This document shows, piece after piece, positions 35,492 to 46,616 of a DNA stretch of 64,000 bases. Both the position numbers and the translations under genes were made by a program. The stretch is from Letharia columbiana (Eukaryota > Ascomycota > Lecanoromycetes > Lecanorales > Parmeliaceae). Positions within the stretch are counted from its first letter, which is position 1, and each line of letters opens with the position of its first letter. The notes beneath the pieces are model-generated. The model ran no database searches and was not told the DNA's origin. It worked only from the letters and a program-made list of their open reading frames with translations. The stretch is taken from assembly GCF_014066305.1 (NCBI RefSeq), contig NW_023501042.1:682001-746000 (forward strand), in the 5' to 3' direction.

Positions 35492-36094
35492 ATGACCACA
35501 TCTAACAGCCACCAATCATCCTCTGCTCCCTATACTGCAGACAAATACGCTCGCCGAGCTGATCATCATACTCCCAATACGGCCCAAGAAGAGGAAGATA
35601 GCTATATACTTGCTCTACACACAGACCCTGAGCATCATAAGCGCGTCACTGCTCTCCGCACTCAATATTTCCCACCAAAGCTCAACAAGCTCTCCGCCCA
35701 TATCGCCCTCTTCCGCGCTCTTCCAGGCTCCCACCTCGCCACCATCGAGGCCGATATCAGCGCTGCAGCCGAGAAGCAACAGTCTTTCCCAATTGCCACG
35801 GGCAAGGCATACCTCCTAGGTCATGGCGTGGCTATCGATGCGAATATCCCACCAGCCCGAGGGATCTACAATGGTTTGAAGGAGAAATGGGAGGACTTCC
35901 TGAGCAAACAGGATAAGAGCTTCAAGGCCCACTATACAATACAGAACAAAGTGGAAGATGGGGTCCCTCAAAGGACATTGGAGGAGCTACAGAAGAATTT
36001 TGAAGGATCCCAAGGGCAAGTTGATGGCTTGTCGCTGTATCGATACGACAGAGGTCATTGGCGGCATATGAGGGATTTTATGTTCCCGCGTTAG
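35492..36094 (+). CDS. 2H-phosphoesterase (2'-5' RNA ligase-like) family protein, 200 aa
   Basis: One exon from MTTSNSHQSSSAPYTADKYA. The fold is recognised from the two short motifs of the 2H superfamily: KLSAHIALFRALPGS (His70) and KAHYTIQNKV (His147, Thr149). Members act on cyclic phosphates or 2'-5' bonds in RNA and nucleotides. In this protein the first motif is H-I-A-L rather than the usual H-x-T/S-x, so activity is uncertain. The middle (GKAYLLGHGVAID) fits the strand between the two halves. The N-terminal 35 residues are polar and probably disordered. The ATG lies four bases after the break of LINE copy 2, so the native promoter and leader have been replaced or the start lies within a rearranged region. 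Confidence 0.75.
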   Translation: MTTSNSHQSSSAPYTADKYARRADHHTPNTAQEEEDSYILALHTDPEHHKRVTALRTQYFPPKLNKLSAHIALFRALPGSHLATIEADISAAAEKQQSFPIATGKAYLLGHGVAIDANIPPARGIYNGLKEKWEDFLSKQDKSFKAHYTIQNKVEDGVPQRTLEELQKNFEGSQGQVDGLSLYRYDRGHWRHMRDFMFPR

Positions 36095-36195
36095 ATGATT
36101 TTGCACATCTAACATGCAAGGGATGACCAGCTCTTGAGCAAGGGCACGATCCTGGTCTCTACGATCTTCCTGACCTCCAACCTCAGAATTGCGAA

Positions 36196-36504
36196 ATGCC
36201 AAAGCTAGAATGGCGGCGACCGCGATCGATCTTCAGCCTCTTGCCTACGGAGCTACGTCTAGAGCTTTACGACATTGTCTTTCCACCAAGACCAGTCTTG
36301 CAAATCAGAAGCAGTGGCTTTCTTCTTCGACTGTATCACACGCCGATCTATGGAGAGATTCTAATTACCTTGGTCTCAGGCAGGGATATCGGGAATATTA
36401 TAGTGACCATTGGCCTCCACATATCGAGGATGCCTACCTCGAAGGTAGATGCTATCCCAAGCCCGGGTGTCATTAAGCTCACACCCGAACAGCAACGATG
36501 GTAG
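36196..36504 (+). CDS. possible F-box/2EXR-like fragment (102 codons)
   Basis: Starts MPKLEWRRPRSIFSLLPTEL. The LLPTELRLELYDIVFPP stretch resembles the first helix of fungal F-box-like or 2EXR proteins. The rest (GRDIGNIIVTIGLHISRM) has no recognised motif, and the frame ends early compared with such proteins (200-400 aa). It may be the N-terminal exon of a decayed gene or chance. Confidence 0.35.
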   Translation: MPKLEWRRPRSIFSLLPTELRLELYDIVFPPRPVLQIRSSGFLLRLYHTPIYGEILITLVSGRDIGNIIVTIGLHISRMPTSKVDAIPSPGVIKLTPEQQRW

Positions 36505-36669
36505 CAAAGCCGGACGGCAAGAGACGTCGCAACAAAATCATTTCGGTTGCCATATACAAACGCTCGGGCAAAGAGAGGAATAGAAAGCAAGTCTCTAGCC
36601 ATTACTCATACTATGTCAAAAAGCGATTGCACCAATTCCCACCGCCGTACGCGTCTTTCACAGTCGGGG

Positions 36670-37027
36670 ATGTCCACGCTTACAACCCTTACCACGCCAT
36701 TTCCACCGCTCCGCATCACCTCTCAAACTAATATAAAACCCGCAGCACCCCACCCTCCCGCCTCACCTGCACCACCACGTTCTGGCGCATCTACCAACTA
36801 TACAACCACTCGAACAACGCGGATGATCCTCCTTAGAAGAAGAAGTGCTATGGACCCTCTACCACGACCGCACCCCCAACCCTAAGCCCCGCACGCCTTT
36901 CCCACCGCTGCATCCAGACGAGGCCGAAAGCTTGCGGATCATGCGTTACTTGAACGCGAGTACGATGACGCCGGCGGAGGTTGCGCCAACGCGGCTGCGC
37001 TTGCTGGCCGTCGACGGGGCGTGCTAG
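36670..37027 (+). pseudogene. short hypothetical gene with two apparent frame changes
   Basis: Three consecutive frames read like one protein: MSTLTTLTTPFPPLRITSQT, then RLTCTTTFWRIYQLYNHSNN, then LEEEVLWTLYHDRTPNPKPR to a stop at 37027. The changes fall at about 36735 (AAAACCC) and 36832 (CCTCCTTAG). No family recognised. It could be a gene with base errors or a relic. Confidence 0.3.
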
Positions 37028-39543
37028 GTATCAAGATTAGCTCTTGCGTGGAAAGCGAGCCCGTATGCATCAACAGCGATGGGTTTCGAGTGCTCTTTGC
37101 CGCGGAGGAAGTCGACGGCTGTGTCGGACGCTTAGCAAAGTATCTCCTCTCAATTGTGTGCGCTATTATCAAGCCAAGGTGTTATGTATGCTTGGCGGTA
37201 GTGGATTGGGGGACCTTGGGGTCGAGATAGAGATAGGGATAGAGATGTAGAGACGCGTTTGCAATTCTCCACGAACGACCATGTTCATACTGTTGAGGGC
37301 TCCATTGCAGACATGCTCTGCCTAGCAACCCGAATGGAACAAACAAGATAGATGGGATCTTTAACCTTATGTCTCAAATTTATCTGATCTGTCAAAACCA
37401 AACCACTGCTTCTCCACTCCCAAAACGCAGTAAAGTCAAAGAACGAGTAGAGAGCACCCCACTCCCCCCAATGCATCTCCACCGATCAGCAAACCTACTT
37501 CAGCCATCCTGCAATGCCAAAACCCTTGGATTCACAACTCGTCAGACCAGAGGGCCCTTACTAGCAGAACGGGTGGAAAGATCGCTATGTATGTCGCTGT
37601 AAGACTATCGACCAGGAGGCGTATCACGAATGGGGTGAAGCAAGGGCTAGTCCAGGCGACGGGAGCATCCACGCATGTCTGGGAAAAGTCATTAGTTGTC
37701 GGAGACTGGAGAGCAAGGTTGTTTTTTCTTGTTTTGGGACCTACTGCAATTCTACAAATGCTGCATTTGTGAGGACTATTTACGCTGTGTCCGGCCGATA
37801 TTTGCTGCTTGAGATTTGGTGACACTTCCACCAACCGCCACAAATCAATCAGCGGCTGCATATTCGAAGTTCGGTGCTCCAGGCTGCATGTCCAGCCCGA
37901 AATCAATCCGTGCTTACGGCAGTTCGAACCCAGAAAGAGATCTGCCCAGACTTTACCATGGCGCTCAAATCCATAGAGGTATATAAATGGCCATGGAAAC
38001 ATGGCATATGCGGCCATAGATTTGCAGTAATTCATGGCAAAGCTCGTGGATCAAAGCGCCGTGAATTTATATCTTGGCAGCGCTGGCTGTTGAAAGGCTG
38101 GCGGCGTACGAGAATGTGGATGGGATGGACTCACAACACTCGGAAGCTGGCTTCGACCGACCATTCCCATGCCAATGGAATCTGAGGGGATGATCCACCT
38201 GGTTTTGCATCTGGTTTTGAAAACTCCGAGAAACTAGCAGTCATCAAAGCAGTCAAGATACTCTTGATTGTGCTCGATCTCTGGTGTTGCTGTCATCGTC
38301 CAAAGTTCCTTTGTTTGCTTCGAAGATCTTCCAAGCGCTGTCTGGCGATTCCAATAGTCACAGCTGCTTCGAACGGTGGAGGCTTGCATGGTCTGTACAA
38401 GCTCGGAGTAGAACTTTGACCCTGGCTGGAGCTTCTATTCAGGGTTCGGCAAGCGGCCACAAATCAGCGAAGTACCATGAGCACGGAAGGCTTCCTTTGA
38501 GGAGGTGATAAACTCCGCTAAATAGAAAAATGTTGAGGAATTATAAAGGCGATACCGATCTCCAGCCATGATTCGTCCTCGATTTTGAGCATCGTCTCGA
38601 GGAAGGGGGATGATAAGCCGAGAACAGCCGCGAGCCGTAGGATCGTTTATCGGCTGAAAGATCAAGCGATAGTTCTATTTCTCAGAGCTCAGGATCAAAA
38701 ACTATGCCTGGGGCGGGCCCTCAAACCTTGAAGCAGTTGACGAATTTGACACTTGATGTTTTGAATAGGCTGGCTTTGTGGAAAGATTAATCGCCAAAGC
38801 TTTTGACTATGAGCCCTTGAAAGCGGAGCACTATCACACATGCTCACCATATCCAGCCCAGTCCCGCGTATCCAACCATAGAAAAGCTCAGAACAGCATG
38901 GGATAATTTTGCAAATCCAGCCATTTTCTAGCCATCACCGAAACGGAGGTAAAACAACCAGGCAAACTTGGTTAAACACAACAAGCAGCTGGCTTAAGTC
39001 ACAAGAAAGCAGCGTCCCGTACGTCACTTTAAGAAAGAGGAAAGTGATCGATGCAAGCCCTCGACTTATGCCACTGGATGTCGATGGCGAGAACCCTACT
39101 GCACAAGCTTGATTTGCTCGATCTTCCAAGGACACATACACTGTGCAAGTATGCATATGACCAGAGCTTCAACTTGAAACAATGGTGTGTCCATCATTTG
39201 CGCAAGCCCTGGAGTCGACCCCAAAGACTTCAACAGTAAGGTTCTTTCGCGATAGTAGCGATCGCTCGCTGTGCACATGCGACGTCCGCAGGCTCCCAGT
39301 TTCAGCGTGATTGAAATGCGGAGCCAGACGGTATTTGCAGCGACTGATGAGTTATACCAAACGAGTAGACTGGTACCGCTAGAGACAAGATGAGTCTGAT
39401 CGAACGGCAACACTGCCGGTGATCAGAGCATCGTTTTAGCCATGAACAAGCGAAAACCTCTTAGATCCTTTGTCGCTCCCTGCGATGATAAAGCCATGGT
39501 TCTGTGCACTTAACAGTCAACAGGCCTTGGACGCAAGGTATAT
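37028..39543. other. 2.5 kb gene-free stretch
   Basis: Many short frames on both strands without motifs or plausible splicing. Base composition is ordinary and there is no repeat. I see nothing supportable here. Confidence 0.5.
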
Positions 39544-40806
39544 TCATTGTGCTGTCAACGTATCCAGCAAGAGTAGACTGTCCTCCTCCGTTCTCGACAT
39601 CATCTCGGGTTGACCGGAGGCACGAACTTTACGAGTTGGGTCTGGCCGCGAGGCTAATTCGAGTGCGAAATTTTCCTGCAGGAATCCCATGATCCAGAGG
39701 GCTTCGGTTTGGCGACCATCCCGTAGAAACAGTTCCGCTGCTCTCAACCCAAGATGAACAATATGAGACCACTGCCCAGCATTCCTGTTCACTAGTGCCT
39801 TAGGGAAGGTATTTTGAAGATATGTCAAAGCCGGCTGGGGATCACGCCGCTCCGAGATATAGATGCTAAGGGTTGCACTGAGTAGGGGGTCGGCATCGAA
39901 AGTTCGCATCTTTTCTAAAAAGGATTGAATATTGCTAGGCTCAGGCCGCGCTGCCTTTTGCAGACGAAGAATGGATTTTGTCAGCATCCACGCTGCCCGT
40001 ATAGCACCGTTCTGCAATGAACGCTTGGTCGACCCAGAGCTCCGGAGCCCATCAAGGCTTCGAATAAATAAAGTGATTGCAGACTCCAGTCCATCCCCAA
40101 TTTTCGCCTCTGCTTCGATCATCCTTGCGAACAAGAAGCCTTTTATGAGGCAGGTCTCCAATCCGCGTAGACTCGGGAATGGCTTCTCTTCCGGGTTGTG
40201 GAACCGATGTAGCCAGCGCAGAATCCGAGGTTGCCGGCCCTCTGCAATGAGGAAAGGGACCAAATGAGCGACAAACTCCTGGTCCGTAAGGAATTCTCCT
40301 GTGTCCTCCATGCCAGAAGACCACAGCCATTGGAGGATGGTCGGTGCCGCTCCAGAAGACTGCATCGCTGCCCTAGGCATGGCGGCCGGAGAAGCCAAGC
40401 AAGCCCTGTACTGGATATTGAGGAAAGCCTTTGCTGTCCCCAAATCTGCTGTTCCCTGGGAGACCCGCTCCTTGAAGGCGTCCATAGGTCGTTCCATAAG
40501 GGTTTGTAGCTGTCCCAGGCGCCTTCCACTGAAGTGACTTTTCTTGCTGGAAGAGGCACGCATTCGAGGCTTTGCCTCGAAGAGAGGCTTTGCCTCGAAG
40601 AGGGGGTTTGTCAAAATGGATTGTAGATGATGGTTGGCGTAGTGCTCGCTGCTTGACGATTCGGATGAATATTCGCGGTCAAGTTGCTGCTCGAAAGAGG
40701 CGTTGAGGAGTGAAAGGAGCCGCTGTGACTCTCGAGCCGACAGGGGCAGAGGAGGATGTAACTTCGACGCTAAAGACTTCCAACTGTGAGCTACAGCTGT
40801 CTTCAT
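39544..40806 (-). CDS. conserved fungal hypothetical protein, 420 aa
   Basis: The frame is open from 40851, but I prefer the internal ATG at 40806 (MKTAVAHSWKSLASKLHPPL), because the 15 residues before it look like leader translation. The protein is helical. It has a Ser-rich segment (about residues 48-55), the block FKERVSQGTADLGTAKAFLN, then LQWLWSSGMEDTGEFLTDQE, and a helical C-terminal half with repeated leucine heptads. An exact 18-base tandem duplication at about 40567-40602 doubles the residues LFEAKP. An N-terminus rich in Lys/Ser/Arg with few acids could be a mitochondrial targeting signal (inference). The gene diverges from DEF1. Confidence 0.75.
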   Translation of the reverse strand: MKTAVAHSWKSLASKLHPPLPLSARESQRLLSLLNASFEQQLDREYSSESSSSEHYANHHLQSILTNPLFEAKPLFEAKPRMRASSSKKSHFSGRRLGQLQTLMERPMDAFKERVSQGTADLGTAKAFLNIQYRACLASPAAMPRAAMQSSGAAPTILQWLWSSGMEDTGEFLTDQEFVAHLVPFLIAEGRQPRILRWLHRFHNPEEKPFPSLRGLETCLIKGFLFARMIEAEAKIGDGLESAITLFIRSLDGLRSSGSTKRSLQNGAIRAAWMLTKSILRLQKAARPEPSNIQSFLEKMRTFDADPLLSATLSIYISERRDPQPALTYLQNTFPKALVNRNAGQWSHIVHLGLRAAELFLRDGRQTEALWIMGFLQENFALELASRPDPTRKVRASGQPEMMSRTEEDSLLLLDTLTAQ

Positions 40807-41353
40807 ATTGGGCGGGATGATGGTGCAGGTAGTAGTAGGCTGCAATAGCAAAGTAAGGAAGTGAATTCAACAACAAGGCATTTGATCACTTGCATTGTGT
40901 CCTTGTCGGCACAGCATGCAATGAACAACAATGGTGAATCAATGTATTCTCTTCAACTATTTGTAGACATGTCAATTGTGACATGTCAATAGCGAAGTGA
41001 GGCAAGGGCACGAGGGGTCATCAATTCATGATGGTAGCGAAGCGGCTCCTTAGTAAGCAGCGGGCGCTAAACACAAATTGACTCTAGGATACGCGCTTTA
41101 GTCGTGACCAGGGCTGGCAGAGCTTCACAAAGATCACCGTCGATTCTTTCAACCTTGCCTCTTCCTATTCCTGAGTCCAATTCTCCTCCTTCATACGTCT
41201 GCCCAAATTACTCTATTCCGCCTTGGTTTCTTCGTGAGTTCGACCTAGGCCTTCGCCCTTGAAGATCGAAGACCTCACGTGGAACAACTAAGTTCCAGTC
41301 CTTTGTCCAACAATCACCGAACCTCCTCACGTACAGTACACAACATCTTCATC
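40807..41353. promoter_or_regulatory. shared divergent promoter region (420-aa gene / DEF1)
   Basis: About 550 bases separate two divergent ATGs. CT-rich leader tracts lie at 41150-41230 before DEF1. A repeated ACATGTCAAT-type word occurs at about 40968 and 40981. No specific factor site is claimed. Confidence 0.5.
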
Positions 41354-44300
41354 ATGTCGGAAGTAAAATCGCGGCCATCGGCTCCAAGAGGTCGAGGCTC
41401 CGGTCGAGGTCGCGGAGGCTACAGCAGTCGAGGTGGTCGAGGCGGCAGTCGACAAGCAAACGGACACAAAGAAGAGATCCCTACAGAAATACCCTATGAA
41501 GACGAAGGAGAGCTTGGAGACCTAAAGAAGATGTATGCCCCTAAGCTCAGCACGATCAAAGAAATGTTCCCAGACTGGACCGACGAGGACCTCGTTTTCG
41601 CATTGCAGGAGACTAACGGTGATCTGGAGGGGACCATTGATCGAATCTCCGAGGGTACGTATTCCGCTTTTATCTACTTGATTTGAATGCCGTCCGTTAA
41701 TGGGATCCGCTTCTACAGGTAACATTTCTCAATGGGGCGAGGTGAAGAAGAAGACCAAAGAACGATCTCAGTCAAAGGCCAAAGAGCCATCATCCGGCGC
41801 GGAGGTCTCGACCTCAGCTCGCGGTGGACGTGGAAGAGGTGGATTTGAGAGCGTGCGCGGCGGTCGAGGCCGTGGCTCAGACCGTGGCAGAGGGGCACCG
41901 CGCGGCGGCAGAGGTGCTTCTGCAGCCAACGGCGTGCGTAGTACAAGCGCCGGCAAGACCAACTCAATCCCTGCAGGGAATACATCCGAATTAGACACAC
42001 CGGTCTCAGATGGTGCAACTGCTGGTTGGGAACAGCCAGCAGCAGACAGCACACCGATGGAATCATCCTGGGAGAACATCTCGGCAGATGTAGCACCTAC
42101 ACCACCAGTCGAAGAGGTTAAGCCACCCTCGAAGCCTGATGGTACTCGTAGCTGGGCTAGCATGTTCAGCAAGCCTGCCCCTGCCCCTGCCCCACCCAAG
42201 GCACCTCGCGCAGTCCCGAGCCATGATGCCCCTGTTCAGCCACCAATTACGTCCACATTGATTCCCGAGGACACGAGTATGCCTGGGCTACCGCCACCTG
42301 TAACGGTGAATGAGACATCGGAAATCCCAAACACTCCTCCAACATCTGACTTGGCAGCCTCCGAGCCACCTGCCAATATTACCCCTTCGAAGGATGAATT
42401 GACGGAGACAAACCTCGAACAGGTCCTCGATGCTTCTGGACCTCCACCGTCAGCCACTGCAGCCAGTACAGTGGCGAGCACCATAGATCCACAAAATGGA
42501 GCAGGTGGTGCCACTCCCCTTCATCCGTCTCAGCAAAAATCAGGTTCGCGGCCTCCACTTGGCGGTTTTGCCACGAGTGCATACAAAGCGACAGGAATGC
42601 CAGGACGCTCGCCGAGTTACCAGCGAAAGATTCAGGAGCAGCAAGAGGCTGTGGTAATGCCGGGGAAGCATGCAGTTGATCGGGCAGCGGTGCAATTCGG
42701 AAGCATGGGGCTGAACGGGACTACGGAAGATGTGGACGTTGACAGTGATCGAGAAGACGCTGAGACTCGGGCGCAACCACCTCAGCATTCTCCAATTGCA
42801 CCAAGAGCTGCACTTCCACCGGCGCCTCAGCAACAGAGCTTCTCATCTCAACCTCAGGTGAACGATCCTCTTCCGACACCTAGACAAGCTCCAGGATTGC
42901 CACCCGTAATTCAACCATCTGCCGTACAGCAGCCAAGTCAAGCCTTGCCAAATGACACAGGCTTCCAGTCCCAAAATTCGCAATACGCGTACAATCGCTA
43001 TGGACAACAGGCGCCTCAGCAAGAGATATCGGCGCCTGCGCAGAAGGCATATGAGCCGTTCGGTCAGCAGATCCAGCAGTCTCAGCAGTTCGATAACTAT
43101 CCCTCTACTTCCCAGGGACAAAACCCGCCTCACCAACAGACCCAGCCTCAGCAGGGCGGTTACTCGTCTACGTCAAACGACATGTCCTCATACCACACCT
43201 CCGATGGTCAGCGAAATGCTTATCAGAATAGCATTTACGGAACCTATGGTCAGCAATCGCAGCAGAATGCTCAAGATGCTAGCGCATCTCAGCAGAGAGG
43301 AAGTAGTGCTTTCGGTTCATCTGCAGCCGAGCAAGGATCTCAGTACGCAACCACTCAAGCTCAACAATCTCAGAACCGATTCGGCCAAACCGGCGAAGCT
43401 CAAACCAGCGGCCACTCGACCCCGAACCCTTCTTTATCCGGTCAACAACAGCCAGGTCAACCGCATCAAATGCTTCAGCAACAGGCTCAAGGCCAGGCTG
43501 GAGGCCAGCATGGAGGATATCCTTATGGTCATCCGTACTATGGCCACCCGTACTATGCCTCATACGCGAACCAACATCAAGTAAGTAATCATCCATATGG
43601 TCGCGAGCGTCCGATGTTTGACGACGTCCGTCGATATGATGATCAGTATCTTACACAAACTCCTCAGTACGGGTACGGCGGCAGCCAAGGCGGATATGGA
43701 GGAGGACCTTTCGGAGGTGCCGGAGGGAAGCAAGGCATGTATGGTCAACCACATCAAGGGTATGGGGCATCCCCGCAGACGGGCTACGACCAGCATTCAG
43801 CATCACCAGCGAACACAGGTGCATTCGCACAACAGCACGCGTCATCTGGTAGAGACAGCGCTGCTCCCGGAGGTCTCGGCAACTATGGGCGTACTGGGTC
43901 GACACAACCACCAGAGAACTCTCAGCAATATTCCGGAGCTGGTGCTAGCAACCATGGTAGCATGCCCGATGTGTTTGGCCGTTCTCAGTCGACTTACCAG
44001 TCGCAGAACTCGGGGCTTGGGTCTCATATGGGCCAACAGAGCGGCAACGACGACCCACTTCGCAACTATGGTGATTCGTCCAAAGTACCTGGTGGCCCCA
44101 GTCCTGCGTTAGGCCAGCCTGGAGGACGTCCCGGGTCTGCTGCAAATGTTCCAGGTCAGACAGGATTGCCACAATCCCAAGGCCAAGGTCAAGGTCAGAG
44201 TCAACAAGGCTACGGTGGATATATGGGCCATCAGATGCATGGTCAGCAGGGCTCGCAATACGGTGGAGGGCCCGGAGGCTTAGGCGGCGGGCATCATCAG

Positions 44301-44414
44301 TCTGCAGGACAGAATCACCAAGCCGGTGGCTACGGAGCTTACGGGCCTGGGTATGGCTCGGGATTCTATGGAAACAGCAATCGCGGTGGATGGGGTGCCA
44401 ACTATGGGCACTAG
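41354..44414 (+). CDS. RNA polymerase II degradation factor 1 (DEF1), 998 aa
   Basis: Exons are 41354-41654 and 41719-44414, with a GTACGT donor and a TTCTACAG acceptor splitting a Gly codon. The N-terminus is RGG-rich (GRGSGRGRGGYSSRGGRGGS). A CUE domain follows at about residues 55-105 (LGDLKKMYAPKLSTIKEMFP, then WTDEDLVFALQETNGDLEGT), then NISQWGEV. The remainder is a long Gln/Pro/Ser/Gly-rich disordered region with the conserved patch RERPMFDDVRRYDDQYLTQ late on. Def1 recruits ubiquitin ligases to stalled RNA polymerase II through its CUE domain and is processed into a nuclear form in yeast. That mechanism is known for yeast and inferred here. The upstream ATG at 41279 lies in the leader. 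A GTAAGT within 43580-43585 is read through, since both sides stay in frame. Confidence 0.9.
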
Positions 44415-45063
44415 TTTCTAGAAGTGCCGGTGCATGCACAGATGCTACTTTCCGACGACTTGTCCTTTCACTTGGGTGCGCACTCTTCTCTCGCAACAAA
44501 GGTATGACAGCTGGGTTTCAGCATATTATGGAGCATCTGATGAATAGGAGATGGCTCCTAAAGGGAGTGACTTGATCCTCATTAGAGAGGCACCCATGTA
44601 TTCTATAGTCGAATTGAATGACAAGCATGCCAGCAAGGCACTTGTCTGGCTCACTTGAATTCAGTGCTCTATATTGAAGGATTAATGGGTGGTGCTATCA
44701 CATCTCGTACACTGGTCATTGGTCACTGATCACTATTAACATAAGCCTTTTCATTATTGGTTGCCGATACATAACGGAACATTCTTACCTTCATCATGAG
44801 GTCTTTCTGCCAGTGCTATTTTACTAGCCCACACTAGCGCATAATCCAAGTCGCCGATCGCCGCGCCAGAATCGCCAAGACAAAACAACTCCCCCCTTCT
44901 GGCGCAACCTCAGCTTCATTCTCGCCCTTCTTTCCTTCCTTCCTTTCACACATCATAACATCGATATACAATCTTCTCATTTGAACTAGGTCGCATCAAC
45001 CTCGCGACTCCATCCACCGCTTCGTATCCCGTATCTCTATCTCAACAAAGCCTATCAGTCGAC
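44415..45063. other. intergenic: 3' end of DEF1 and promoter of the DUF2945 gene
   Basis: No gene. 44880-45060 is CT-rich and CA-rich, a typical fungal promoter/leader. Confidence 0.5.
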
Positions 45064-45858
45064 ATGGCTAGCGAGAAGACGCCCGAGGTTGGCGACAAAG
45101 GTACGTGGAGCTTCTTGCAGCGCGTTGCGCGTGAGCAACCACTCTCATTTTGCGGCTTCTACCCATCAATTTGAGCGTACTGTATCTCTGAATGTCAAGA
45201 TCTGCTCCCATGTTTACCAAATGCGACTGACATTCCTTCTTTATCGACAGCCTCCTGGAACTGGAACGGCTCCACCCCATCCGGAGAAGTCGCCGAAAAG
45301 AAAGCCGAAGGCGAAGTCTCGGTCCAATCCAAACGCGGCAACACCATCAAGAAATCCGCCCAACCCAATGACCCTGCGATCCACCTCGCCCGCCCCGGCA
45401 ACGACGTCGTGAAGAACCAATCCGAGCTTAACGTCGAAGAAAAAGCCTCTGGTGACGCCAACGGCACGAAAGAACAAGAAGATTCTCCCGCCGAGGAAGA
45501 GCCCGAAGCCACGCCCGCCAAAACCAAACTTCCCGCCAAATCCCCTGCCAACAAGCGCAAAGCCACCGAAGAACCCGAGCAGGTGAAGGAGGCGAAGAAG
45601 TCAAGGGGGAGACCCAAGGGCGCTGCTGCTACGCCAAAGGAAAAGAAGGAACCGAAGGAGAAGAAGGAGAAGGCTGCGCCAAAGGAGAAGAAAGAGAAGC
45701 CGGCTAAAGCTGAGGGAGAGAAGAAGGGAAGGGGGAGGCCTGCGAAGGATCCCTCCGCGCCCAAGGCAGCGCCCAAGGCAAAGAAGGAGAAGAAGCCTGA
45801 AAAGCCTGCTGCCAAACCGATGGGGGTGGGTAAAAGGACAAGGAGTCAAGCGAAGTAA
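45064..45858 (+). CDS. DUF2945 (hypervirulence-associated TUDOR) protein with AT-hook-like basic tail, 214 aa
   Basis: Exons are 45064-45100 (MASEKTPEVGDK) and 45251-45858. The donor is GTACGT, the acceptor ATCGACAG, and a Gly/Ala codon is split. The spliced N-terminus (SWNWNGSTPSGEVAEKKAEG, then SVQSKRGNTIKKSAQPNDPA and HLARPGNDVVKNQSELNV) matches the small beta-rich DUF2945/HVA1-TUDOR domain, residues about 10-75. The rest is a Lys/Glu/Pro/Ala-rich tail with two RGRP AT-hook cores (SRGRPKG and GRGRPAK) and ends KRTRSQAK, which looks nuclear. The domain's biochemical role is not established. A DNA- or chromatin-associated role is inferred from the AT hooks. The 150-nt intron is the longest of the well-supported ones here. 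Confidence 0.85.
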
Positions 45859-46616
45859 GGCATTGACTCTACCAGAGTGTCTACAGTGCATTGTGATGGG
45901 AACAGGTTTCTTTTTGCTCGATCGAGGGTGCCTGATGGATGAAAGGGATTTGAGATGGGCGGTGGTGTATTCATTACGCCCCTCGACAGCAAAAGCGCGA
46001 CGTGCTTCAGGGCATGTCATTGTATCATTGTATCATCAAAGCAGGCTTTGGCTCTTGAGCCTGGCCTTTACGTACACGCGGGAGCTGCACTAGCAGTGTA
46101 GGATCTTCCTTTTGAAAGCAAAGCATCATTCTACCTCTTTTCCTCCAAGTTGTACTCGTAATAAGTGAAGTAGAATAGAGGTACTGATCTCGCTGATGAT
46201 GATAATGATGCTCCTTGCCAATGTTGTTTGCTCGATTCGGACTTGCTGTTCGTGTACTGCGATGACGTGTGCCGTTTGCCCAGATTTGGAGTCACCGCAA
46301 AAATCATGTCACTGCTCTTTACCGACAGTATCAGCATCAGCATCACACCAGAGATGCTTCACGCCTACCGCTCATGCGACCGCTTTCTCTAGAGTACTTT
46401 TCAATCAAACGGATCTATGCACATCTACACTAGAAGTGGATGACAATTTCAAGAAAAAGCTGAAGACCTGCTAATTAATCGACCGCCTTGTAATACCTCC
46501 TAGGATATAATTCTTCTTGCATCATCTTACGGTTTGAACATCTATTTGTTTGGAACATCTGAAAGACCGACGAGAGTGGATTGCGTCGAGCTTCTACAAG
46601 CCAGAGCCGAGACAGG
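45859..46616. other. intergenic, nothing recognised
   Basis: 3' flank of the DUF2945 gene and promoter of the G6PD gene. Only short frames. Confidence 0.5.

Noticed and set aside
43580..43585. GTAAGT donor inside DEF1 exon 2
   Set aside because: The frame continues on both sides and the downstream RERPMFDDVRRYDD patch is conserved, so no intron is needed.
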